Source of the DNA: Dermatemys mawii
Lineage: Eukaryota > Chordata > Testudines > Dermatemydidae
Assembly: GCA_007922305.1 (NCBI GenBank)
Contig: ML677365.1
Coordinates: 11,766,533 to 11,830,532 of the forward strand
Direction: 5' to 3'
DNA: 64,000 bases
Shown here piece by piece: positions 48,674 to 59,200 of the stretch. Each line of letters starts with the position of its first letter. Within the stretch, counting starts at the first letter, position 1. The position numbers and the translations under genes were made by a program. The notes under the pieces were generated by a model, which saw nothing but the letters and a program-made list of their open reading frames with translations, did no database searches and had not been told where the DNA came from.

Positions 48674-49458
48674 CAGGGGTCGCAAACATGGAAGGGACAG
48701 GGAAGGGATTGGAAGAGGCGGAGCAAGAGTGGAGTGTGAGGGCAGCCCAGTACAGGAGGGTGCTTTAATAGAAGTAAATCTAAGTTCCCGTTTGGTACTT
48801 TGAGTGAGGTGCATTATTAAGTGAATATAGTTTATTAAAACTGCTTGGAAATGACTTCACCAGAAAAAAAGAACATTCATGGAAGAAAAGAGTTTTCCAA
48901 GACAAATGGGAGAATTTATATTTTTTCACAGAGGTAAAAGATAAAACTCAATGCCTTATTTCTCAGCAAACGATTGCTGTTTCCAAGGAGTATAATGTGT
49001 GTCAGCACTATGACTCGATGCACCATGAAAAATATTTTTTACTATATTTTTGTACGTGTAATACTGAGGCTGAGTATGAGGCTCAGATTTGTTAGGTGAT
49101 GGAATAGTTCACCTAAGGCAGGGGTCTCAAACACGTGACCCGCAGGGTTATTTTCTGTGGCCAGCCAAGCTCCCCATGCCCCTTCTCTCCCCCCACTTAA
49201 TTTCCAGCAGCCGCCAAGCTCCCCATGCTCCCGCCTCCTCCCAGCCTGCCTCCAGGCGCTTAGCACTTTCCAGGAGGGGGGTGAAGAGAGGAGAGCTGTG
49301 CGCTTAGGGGAGGAGGCAGGGCAGGGGTGGGACCTCGGAAGGGGTGGGGTGGGGGGCAGGGGCAGAGGCAGCGAGAGGGGCGTGTCAGTGATGCGGCCCT
49401 TGGGCCAATGAACTAGTCCTCATGTGGCTCTTGTTGTCATTTGAGTTTGAGACCCCTG
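48674..49458 (+). mobile_element. Rearranged hAT element with BED-finger remnant and an extra internal terminal repeat
   Basis: The left terminus CAGGGGTCGCAAAC and right terminus GTTTGAGACCCCTG match as inverted repeats at 13 of 14 positions. CTATAGC occurs just outside both ends (48667-48673, 49459-49465), a target duplication. Between 48857 and 49039 the plus strand encodes a transposase N-terminal piece reading WENLYFFTEVKDKTQCLIS and then QHYDSMHHEKYF. This is a BED-type zinc finger whose CxxC has become C-L-I-S. A second left terminus, CAGGGGTCTCAAAC, lies at 49119. The part from 49119 to 49458 alone looks like a complete MITE. Confidence 0.75.
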
Positions 49459-49465
49459 CTATAGC

Positions 49466-50570
49466 CTAATCCCAGGCTGGGACATTGGCATATTAGTGAC
49501 GCACAAGAAAGAGCACCAGTTAATGAATTACCCTGGATTTTCTTTGACATATTCTCACCTAAATATTGACTTTTCTTAGTTCATGAGATCGGATGAGATC
49601 ACAGCCTGAAGGGCTATGGCTGTGGACCATACATATCATTCAGCTGCACAGTACAGCTCTGATATGGAAATGCCAAACAGCCTGTTGAAAATGGACCTGG
49701 TTGCAGTTTCCAGTGTGGAAGATGATGCAGACCTGTCAGCTCTGCAAGATTTCTCTGTACAATGTGGTATCCAGGGAGCCTGGGCCTGCAGGGAAAGCCC
49801 CAGTCTCTTGGGAAATTCCAGGTGATTGGCTACTTTTCCCAGTATCTGTGCTCTTGGGGAATGGCAGCCAATCAGATGCTGCATGTGCTGAAGCCCAGCC
49901 TCAACATATGTAGCAGGGATTGCTCTTACCACCTCCCTTTTGGGAAATACAGGGCTGCAGCATACCTGTGTGCTTGTATCTGGCTAAGGAGCAGCTGCTC
50001 CCTGCCATCTCTGCAGCAACTCCTCCCCCTCCCCACCGCTGGTCTCCTCCCTTCAGGCTGCTGTGTGTGTATGAAGAATGTCCGAGGTGCAGAATCAATC
50101 ATAGGGCAGGTAGAAGCGTTGAGAATCAGAATTAATGGTGTGGGAGGACCCAGAATTAACTGGGGTCCTGGAGAATGCCAGAAGCAAGTGCATGGGAAGT
50201 CCCCACTGTCAAAATGTGTGGTTACAGGGGAAGGAGTGCAAGACTCAGTTAGTCTGTATTGTTGGCAGAATAAACTGTTGGTGGGAGAGTTGTAAGGAGG
50301 CAAAATTAAATGGCCTGTGTTGGGGGGATGGGCAGATTAGACAGCTTTGGACAGGAAGGATGTGAAAGTAGTGGTGGGGAGGAAAGAAGAAAACATTCAG
50401 AATGAAGAAAAAATCTCCCTTCTTCCCTCTGCCCTCCTACTCTCCCATGTAAACTACAATCTCTAATCTCCCCCACATCCACTCCCTCTCCTCTTTCCCA
50501 GGCCACATTTCCCTTCTTTTTATCTCTCTTCTTATAACATAAGGAAAAAATATTGACAAGATGCAAAGGG
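49466..50570. other. Gene-free stretch, nothing recognised
   Basis: Several overlapping frames of 60-180 codons on both strands (about 49616-50365) have no recognisable domain and contradict each other. I treat them as chance. Confidence 0.4.
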
Positions 50571-50578
50571 TCTAGAGC

Positions 50579-51345
50579 AGGGGTGGGCAAACTATGGCCT
50601 GTGGGCCACATCTGGCCTGCAGGACTGTCCTGTCCAGCCCTTGAGCTCCCGGCCGGGGAGGCTCCCCCGACACCTCCCCTGTCTTTCTTCTTCCTCTGGA
50701 GCCACACTGCCATATGGCAACACTCTGCCCCACCACTACTGCCAGGCAGTGCGGCAGCGGTGTGGCTGGCTCCGTTGGGGCCTGAGCTCCTGCCACTCTG
50801 AGCGGCACGATAAGTGGGTGGGGCTGTGAGCTCCTGCAGGGCAGCGTGTCTGGCTCCAGTGGGCCGTGCGGCCGCCAGACGTGCTGCTCTGAGTGGAATC
50901 ATAAGGAAGTAGAGAGCCGGGTGTGGGGTTGGATAAGGGGCAAGGATTCCCGGGGGGCAGTCAGGGGACAGGGAGCAGGGAGCAGTTGGATGGGGTCGAG
51001 GTTCTGGGAGGGGTGGTGATCAGGGCTTAGAGAACAGGGGAGATATGATAGGCAAGGGAGTCCCAGGGGTCTGTCAGGGAACGGGGCTGTGGACAGGGGT
51101 CAGGGCAGGCAGGGGGAGGAGACCCAAGGGGTGGTTAGGGATGGGGGGGTCTCTAGCGGGGGTGCTCAGGGGACAAGGAATGGTGGGGGTTTGGATGGGT
51201 TGAGAGTTCTGAGGGGGGCGGGAAGTGGGTGGAGGTCGGATAGGCGGCGAGGCCAGGCAATTTGGGGAGGCAGAGCCTTCCTACCTGGCCCTCCATAAAA
51301 TTTTGCAACCCTGATATGTCCCTTGGGCCAAAAAGTTTGCTCGAG
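50579..51345. mobile_element. Non-autonomous hAT element with G-rich minisatellite interior
   Basis: The left end CAGGGGTGGGCAAACTATGG and right part 'ggccctccataaaattttgcaa ... aaaaagtttgc' are typical of the GTGGGCAAAC family; the last bases of the right terminus are worn. The middle (50935-51200) repeats the ggggcagtcaggggacaggg unit found at 5805 and 28495. No clear TSD. Confidence 0.75.
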
Positions 51346-51865
51346 CTATAGGGAAAACACATACCCTACCTTCATCCAGAGTGAGAAGAGCTGCTGTGGC
51401 ACCAGGACCAACCATACCCACTTCCCGCCCTCAGCCCCTGGGAAAGGAAGGGACATACACCCCATAGCACTGAGAGCTCCACCCACATGAAAGGAGGACA
51501 GCTGGATGCCTCAATCGTTAGCAAAATCTTTAACTTGGTTATATATAAATGTTTGCAAATTTGTATTCTACTGGCCTTTTTGTCAGGTAATGTTAGCATA
51601 TACGTGAAAGCAATGAAATATGTAATAACCTTCGGGCACCTCCTGTGAAGATGACCCCCCACAGACACACCTGCTGCAAAGACATCCTTGGGTTTAATTA
51701 TTAACATTTGTCAGCTTGACAAGCTGTGTGTGTGAGACAGTGTCAGGCTTTGACTAAAAGCTCAGAATGCTAGTTGTTAAAGGGATGTGAGAATGGAGAG
51801 AGCAAAGCACCTCTTCATCTCACTCTTAGATAATGGAAACTAACCTGCTAATGACTATACTTGAT

Positions 51866-53908
51866 ACTATACTATATATACTCTGATACTCTGATACTAT
51901 ACTCTGACTACCAAAAGGAGGCTACCAGACAACTCTCCAACACCAATTTCTACAGGCCACTTCCCTCAGATCCCACTGAAGAATATACTAAGAAACTGCA
52001 CCGTCTACTCAGGACACTCCCTACACTAACACAGGAACAAATTAACATACCCTTAGAACCCCGACCGGGGCTATTCTATCTTTTACCCAAGATCCACAAA
52101 CCTGGAAATCCTGGACGCCACATCATCTCGGGCATTGGCACTCTCACTGAAGGACTGTCTGGATATGGGGACACTGTACTCAGACCCTACGCCACCAGTA
52201 TTCCCAGCTATCTCCGTGACACCACCGACTTCCTGAGAAAACTACAATGCATTGGTGACCTTCCAGAAAACACCATCCTAGCCACCATGGATGTAGAGGC
52301 TCTCTACGCAAACATCCGACACAAAGATGGAATACATGCTGTCAGGAATAATATCCCTGATGATGCCACAGCACAAATGGTTGCTGAGCTCTGTGACTTT
52401 ATCCTCACACACAATTATTTCAAATTTGGTGACAATATATACCTCCAGACCAGTGGCACCGCTATGGGCACCTGCATGGCGCCACAGTATGCCAACATCT
52501 TTATGGCTGACCTGGAACAACGCTTCCTCAAATCTCGTTCACTCACGCCCCTCCTCTATCTACGCTACATTGATGACATCTTCATCATCTGGACCCATGG
52601 GAAAGAAACTCTGGAAGAATTCCACCATGATTTCAACAGCTTCCACCCCACCATCCACCTCAGCCTGGACCCGTCTACACAGGAGGTCCACTTCCTGGAC
52701 ACCACGGTGCAAATTAATGACGGCCACATCAACACCACCCTATACCGAAAACCTACCGACAGCTATGCCTACCTTCATGCCACCAGCTTTCACCCCGGGC
52801 ACACCACACGATCCATTGTCTACAGCCAAGCACTGAGGTACAATCATATTTGCTCCAACCCCTCAGACAGAGACCAACACCTACAAGATCTCCACCAAGC
52901 TTTCTCAAAACTACAATACTCGCTCAAGGAAATAAGGACACAGATCAACAGAGCCAGACGTGTATCCAGAAGCCTGCTGCTGCAAGACAAGCCCAAGAAA
53001 GAAAACAACAGAACACCACTGGCCATCACCTAGAGTCCTCAGTTAAAGCCTCTCCAACGCATCATCAGTGATCTACAACCCATCCTGGACAACAATCCCT
53101 CACTTTCACAGGCCTTGGGAGGCAGGCCAATCCTGGCCTACAGACAACCTGCCAACCTCAAGCATATTCTCACCAGCAACAGCACACCGCGCCATAATAA
53201 CTCTAACTCAGGAACCAATCCATGCAACAAACCTCGATGCCAACTCTGCCCACACATCCACACCAGCAACACCATCACAGGACCAAACCAGATCAGCCAC
53301 ACCATCACTGGTTCATTCACCTGCACACCTACCAATGTAATATACGCCATTATGTGCCAGCAATGTCCCTCTGCTATGTACATCGGCCAAACTGGACAGT
53401 CTCTACGAAAAAGGATAAATGGACACAAATCAGATATCAGGAATGGCAATATTCAAAAAGCTGTAGGAGAGTACTTCAACCTCACCGGACACACCATAAA
53501 AGATTTAAAGGTCAGCATTTTGCAGCAAAAAAACTTCAAGTCCAGACTGCAAGGAGAGACTGCAGAGCTGCAATTCATTTGCAAATTTGACACAATCAAT
53601 TTGGGACTGAATAGAGATTTTGAATGGCTAGCTAACTACAAAAGCAGCTTCTCTTCTCTCGCTATTCACACCTCCAGTTCAGCTGCTAGAGGAACACCTC
53701 ACCCTCCCTGATTAGAGATAACAAGCTGGTTCAGCCTCATTGGACTAACCTTGTTATCTCCCACCTGGTTCTTGCCTACCTATTTATACCTGCCCCAGGA
53801 TACTTCCACTGCATGCATCCGATGAAGTGGGTATTAGCCTACGAAAGCTTATGCTCTAAAAAAATTTTTAGTTAGTCTTTAAGGTGCCACAGGACTCTTT
53901 GTCACTTT
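51866..53908 (+). mobile_element. Penelope-like retroelement copy B, with 10-bp TSD
   Basis: TATACTTGAT flanks the element exactly (51856-51865 and 53909-53918). The first 30 bp after the left duplication are short 'ctgatactatact' repeats, perhaps filler at a truncated 5' end. Element homology begins at about 51895. The 3' end has a hammerhead-like motif (53819-53856) and stops at '...ggactctttgtcactttt', about 40 bp short of the end of copy A. It is the same family as copy A and nearly identical over the shared region. Confidence 0.92.
51890..53711 (+). pseudogene. PLE copy B reverse transcriptase plus GIY-YIG endonuclease, one in-frame stop
   Basis: One reading frame covers both domains. 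The reverse transcriptase starts near EATRQLSNTNFYRPLPSDP, with the finger block LFYLLPKIHKPGNPGRHIIS, motif A DVEALYANIRHKDG, TSGTAMGTCMAPQYANIF and the catalytic YIDDIF box. A TAG at 53031-53033, where copy A has TAT, ends the RT frame. The same frame then reopens through CNKPRCQLCPHIHTSN, the GIY-YIG core CPSAMYIGQTGQ and NGHKSDIRNG to a stop at 53711. The family's N-terminal region is missing. One stop and the 5' truncation are the main defects, so the insertion is relatively young. Confidence 0.93.
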
Positions 53909-54060
53909 TATACTTGATGAAAGATGTACTTTGTAGTGCAAGTGTATGGGTAGAAACTGGTGTTCCCCCCATATTCAATGGCAGAAGATTTGACTGTAGC
54001 TTCTAGTAAAGATTTTGGAAGAGTCCAGAGAAACACAGCCATCATGTTAAATGCCACTTA

Positions 54061-54338
54061 GGTCTGGTCTACACTAGCGGGGAGGGTCGAGCTAAGATAT
54101 GCAACTTCAGCTATGTGAATAGCATCTTAGGTCAACTTACCTGCTGTTCTCACAGCGGCAGCAATTGACAGCGGGCTCCCTCATCGACTCTGCCTTGCGC
54201 CTTTTGGTGAGCAGGAGTTCCAGAGTTGACGGGAGTGCCTCTGGGGATCGATTTATCGCATCCTGACAAGACGTGATAAATTGATCCTCAATAGATCGAT
54301 CTCTACCTGCCAATCCAGCCAGTAGTGTAGACAAGGCC
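54061..54338. mobile_element. Harbinger-like MITE with TTA target duplication
   Basis: Left end GGTCTGGTCTACACTA and right end TAGTGTAGACAAGGCC are inverted repeats matching at 14 of 16 positions. TTA flanks both sides (54058-54060, 54339-54341). The interior has 'gatcgatttatcgcatcctgac' and 'atagatcgatct' and no coding sequence. TTA duplication is typical of PIF/Harbinger elements. Confidence 0.85.
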
Positions 54339-54374
54339 TTATTAGCCTGGGGAGCATATATTAAAATGGTGGCA

Positions 54375-54536
54375 GGTTTCAGAGTGGTAGCTGTGTTAGT
54401 CTGTATCAGCAAAAACAACGAAAAGTCCTTGTGGCACCTTAGAGACTAAGAAATTTATTTGGGCATAATCTATGAAAGCTTATGCCCAAATAAATTTGTT
54501 AGTCTCTAAGGTGCCACAGGACTCCACGTTGTTTTT
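54375..54536. repeat. Inverted repeat (hairpin) built from two PLE 3' ends
   Basis: Arms at 54411-54468 and 54480-54536 are near-perfect inverted copies of the PLE 3' terminal sequence (caaataaatttgttagtctc / taaggtgccaca), separated by about 11 bp. The left arm continues outward to 54375 with the element's last bases in reverse ('ggtttcagagtggtagctgtg'). Confidence 0.85.
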
Positions 54537-54539
54537 ATA

Positions 54540-56200
54540 ATAAAATGATATTTGTTGCTGTTTCCCACCTCACAATTATTTAAAAAGTAAATCTCTTTTG
54601 CAGCATCTTTTGGGTACGTGATAATGCTTTTCAATTTTGTATCACAAAGGAGTTGCTTCATAATGTAGATAATTCACATTAGTTCACTCTTTTGTGGCTC
54701 TTTGGTCCTGCTACTAGATCAGGAAATGTATTTCACCAGCCCTGCATTAGTTTAGTCACTAGTGACAGCTATAATCATTTGTTAACCCAGACAGTGCAGA
54801 ATTAAGCAATAAAACAGACACTGTGTTTCTTGGCAATTATAATGTAACCTACTGAGGAAGTAATAACTGCATAGAAATGTTTTGTCTGAAGTGTCTTTTT
54901 TACTGTCGTGTGGAAGTAGTCAGTACAAATGGAGGGAGAGGCGGTTCTGAGTCAGTGACAGCCCAGATCAGAGTTTACAGAGCTTTCAATACTGTTGCCC
55001 TTGAAATCAGTAAAATCACAGCTACCATTGACTTACAATTCAGTAAAATTGACACTAGATGTGAAACATTTCACATGTACATTTTCACCAAAATGTTTCA
55101 TATGAAAAAATTCACCCCCCTGTAGTCAGGAATTGGCATTTGCAGGTTAACTGATCCAACTGACACGGCTCCTTAAAGGCTCTGTGGCTACTACTAAAAT
55201 GGGCTCTAAACCAATAAATCAATTGAAAAATAAAGCCAGATTCACCAGAACACTTCAGTTGTTTTTCACTGCTCTGGCAGTATGAGGCCACGGTAAAACA
55301 CAGCTTACCTGAACAGTGCACTCTGGCTGTGTGGTACTGTTGTGAATCTGCCTGCTTTATGCTGCTGTGAATCTGCCCTTAAAAGTAAAATTTGTTTAGA
55401 AATGATTTAAGGTTGATACTGCATAAAATTCCCCAAACTAAGGATAACAAAGTAAACCCAGAAAACTCAGAGTTAAGGTTACACTTTAAAAAAATCCAGT
55501 GATTAAGCTATCAAAATAAACCATTAAAGCACCCAAACAATCTTGTCCCTGCCCAGCAGAGACAACACAAAGGGGAAAAAGCGGGGGGCATTAAAAATCA
55601 GTTTAATCTAATCTGGGATTACAAACATTAAAAATGCCATAATCATAATAATATGATATCATAATAAGGAAGAGTTGAAGGTTATTTGCATTTCTTAATG
55701 ATGTATTTCCAGTCCTTAACATATTTGCGTTTCTTTAAGTACAATCCTAACTCAAAATGTCCTGGATTTGTAATGCCTGGCTTGGGGATAATTATAATTT
55801 GTCTGTAATGTTTTGTACCTTTGATTTATTGATGCACACTCTTCCTTAACTTCCTTAGTATTAAATGTTGTTTTATGTCTGGAAAAATTCAGTAAGTATA
55901 AATCCCACTTCCAATTTTTGTTGAGTATATCCATAAACAAGTGTATTACAGACATATAGGGAAGTTTTTTTCTGAATAAAGCTGTGCCATCCTAATAGAT
56001 ATTTGATTTCTGTAATCATTAATGGTTTTCAAAATATCCCAGGTTCTGACTGTCTGTGGTAATAAAATGTTTGCTTACTAAGACTGGAAATAAGGGTGAT
56101 TAAAAACATACTAAGTAGAGGACAAGAGGTAAAGAAAACATCCTGTTTTAAGAATTAATTTTTTTTAGTTTTCCCCTCTATCACTTTATACCGGTATTCT
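54540..56200. other. Gene-free stretch, nothing recognised
   Basis: No recognisable frame, RNA gene or transposon terminus. Confidence 0.4.
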
Positions 56201-56229
56201 CTATAATTAGAATGGACATTCCACACATA

Positions 56230-59200
56230 CTGTGGTAAATTTAATGAGGTATCCGGTTTGGAACAGCACCCACTGTAGACTGATCCAAATGGGCCTTTAA
56301 GTGAGCCTCTTCAGTAGCTGCTAAAGCAAAAACAAATACTTGAGAACATGGAATCTACAGTGCATATATGTCTTGTTTTAGAAGCAGTTAGCCAAAGTCA
56401 TGATGTACATTAGTGATTATTATCACTATAGACTATAAATGATAGAAGAGGTAATCCCTCAATCTTTTTGTTAGAACCCACTTCAGAACTAGAAACTCTA
56501 GTTTCCCAGAATGTAAGTAGTTCTTCTCTGCAGGTGTGAAGGCTCTGGATCCACAAGCAATCACCCAAAATGTTCCTTCTTGATGTTGATACATGACTGA
56601 CTCCAGGGCCTCATCTGAGGCATCAGCATGCAAGGTGAATGGTTTCTGGATGTCTGGGTAGGCCATCAACTATTCTATTGATGTAGTTCTGTTCATGTCA
56701 CTTGGTTGGCAGGTAATCGTCCTCTTCTTTTGGGAGTTTTTGTCTTTCTTTTCTAAGCCATGATATTTGGGATTGGAAAGAAGATCGTACAGTGATTTTG
56801 ACATCCTCCAAAATTCCTGTATAAATCCCTTGTAATAACAAAGGATCCCAGCCAATTTATTAACTGCCTTCCCTGTGGAAGGAGTACTTTCTTTCAAAGC
56901 CTGTACATAAGCAATGCCTTCTGGTACATTTCATACCCCTCAGCTGACACTATCTATCTACAGTAGCACACTGTCTTCTTGAAAAAAATAATCACATTTA
57001 CTTGGTTGCAGTCTGATACTACATTTCTGCTGACTTTTGAGAATTTTCCTAACATCCTCTGCATGGTCCCTGAAATCTTTTCTGTAGATGAGTATATTAC
57101 CAAGGTAGGGTATGAACATTTCACCCTCAAGTCTTCCAAGCATTCTTCCATGCAGTAATGGGATGCTGCAGGGACATTAGTAATGACGGAATGAAAACCT
57201 ATTTCTATAATCCCCTGGGTGTGATGGATGTGTGCACTTTGTTCACCTGAGGACAAGTTTTATTTTTATCAAGGACAGAGACCCATGAGCTTTCCACCTA
57301 AGCAATTGAGGGTCTCTTGAATTATGGGTATATGTTGTCTTGTTTAACTTTGTATAGTCTAAACATAGTTATAATGTGCATCCTTTTTTCTGACACAAAT
57401 CACAGATAATATGTTGACTTAGACCTTTTTATCTATCCTCTTGAAAGAAGATATTTTATGTAGCTCTTCCCTTTATTATACAATGGTTGGGGAATGGCAT
57501 TAGCATGTTTTCTAGACAGGAGTCTTGTTAGCCAGTTTAATGTCCATTGTTAAAGTTTCAGTACACCCTACAACTGAATTTTCCTTTCAGAGGTGTTGCA
57601 TTCTTCATGCAGCATTTCTTTGATCACTTCCTGATCTTCCTCTGTGAGGTGTTGCAAGTTGAAATGAGGGTCCTATACTTCACTAGAGGTTTGTGATGTA
57701 TCTTTATGCTTGGCCAGCGCTGTTGATTGGTTATTCCAATGTTCACGGGTATGTTCATTCCAATGTTTCAATGGGGCCCACTTCCTGGCTCCTGTGTAAT
57801 TACATAAGACAGATAGCAATGGCCAGCTGTAATCACCCTATTATGGTTCCCCTGTTTAAATTGATACCACCTTTAGTGACATTCACTCCAATCTGACGAG
57901 AGTTTTCTTTTGGGAGACATATTAGGTATTCTATAATATCTAGACCTTCAGGCCAGGGTACTGTTTCCTTTGGAATAAATAGTCTCCCTCTGTGCAATTT
58001 GTTCTTGCTATACACTTCACTTCAGCATCTTGTCCTCTCGGGCTAGTGGTATCTCCTGTTCCTTTCTTCACGTGCAAATATCCACTGTCCTTTTGCATTT
58101 CTGCTGTATGACATTAACTATAGTTTTTGCTTGATTTAACACTGTCTGAAGTGTCGAGGTTAAGAGTTGCACCCAAGGTGAGAAAGGGGCATTAGCCTTG
58201 ATAATCTCTTCAGTGACATGGAAACCTAATACAGGTTGCTCCATCTTCCCACGTCACCAGCATGGGGACATTTTTCTTAGTTGGTTGGTCGTAGATCGTG
58301 ATAAGCAGAATTCTATTTCAAACCATTTTTCAAAAGGAACTTTGATATCATTCACTACTTTTATATCTAGTCTCCCTTCAATATCTAACAATTCTTTAAT
58401 GGGTCTTATGTCTAGCCCTTGGAGATGGTCCTCTTTCCATTTTTTTAATCAGCAATTGATACCTGGGCACCTGCATCCCATAATGCTGTTACTTTCTTGT
58501 CATTGAGATAACACCACACTAAATACTTCTTTCAAACTAACTTAGCAAGTTTTCCTGGCTCTCTAGGAGCACTTACATTAAAGCTTTGATGAACCTCAGG
58601 GTTGGGTAACTTATTACTGTTTTCCACTTATTCCACTGTTTTGCTGGGTTTGGCAGATTATTTTATGTTTACTCCAGTGCTGCATTTGACAGTATCTGGA
58701 ACAATATGTTTTCTGAAGCCACTTTAAACTGTCTTTCATTCCCTTAATGTTGGCTAAAGGCGCAAGTATACTGGAGCTTCCGTTTTGGATTGATCACGTC
58801 CTCTCCCACTGGTTGTGACCCTCTCTCATTTTCTGATTGTTACTACTGACCTTACTCTTGCCATCTTCTTGGCCAGTGTGCACTGCTATAACACTTGTAG
58901 TAGCAATTTCATCCATCAGCTGAGTTTCCCCAACTGGCAATTTTGACAGCATTTCTGAACATTCTTTTGCATTTGCCCTCTATGGTTAGCATAATTCAGG
59001 GAATTACTATAGGCTGAGATCATGGTCTTTGTGAACACAACTATTTCAATTGCTATATGTTAGATTGCTTCATTGTTCTGTTCCACTTGAGTAACTAATG
59101 CCTTTGGCTTTGGCAATTTATGTTCTTTGACAGTGATGACATTTTCATTTTCCCTTTTCTCAAAAGAGATTGCATAGCATTTACCTATAATGGCCTCAGG

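Noticed and set aside
49616..50303. Cluster of overlapping frames up to 177 codons
   Set aside because: Frames overlap on both strands and none shows a recognisable domain, signal peptide plus body, or splice context.
50306..50902. 198-codon minus-strand frame
   Set aside because: It runs into the GC-rich hAT element at 50579, is low-complexity in parts, and has no family match.
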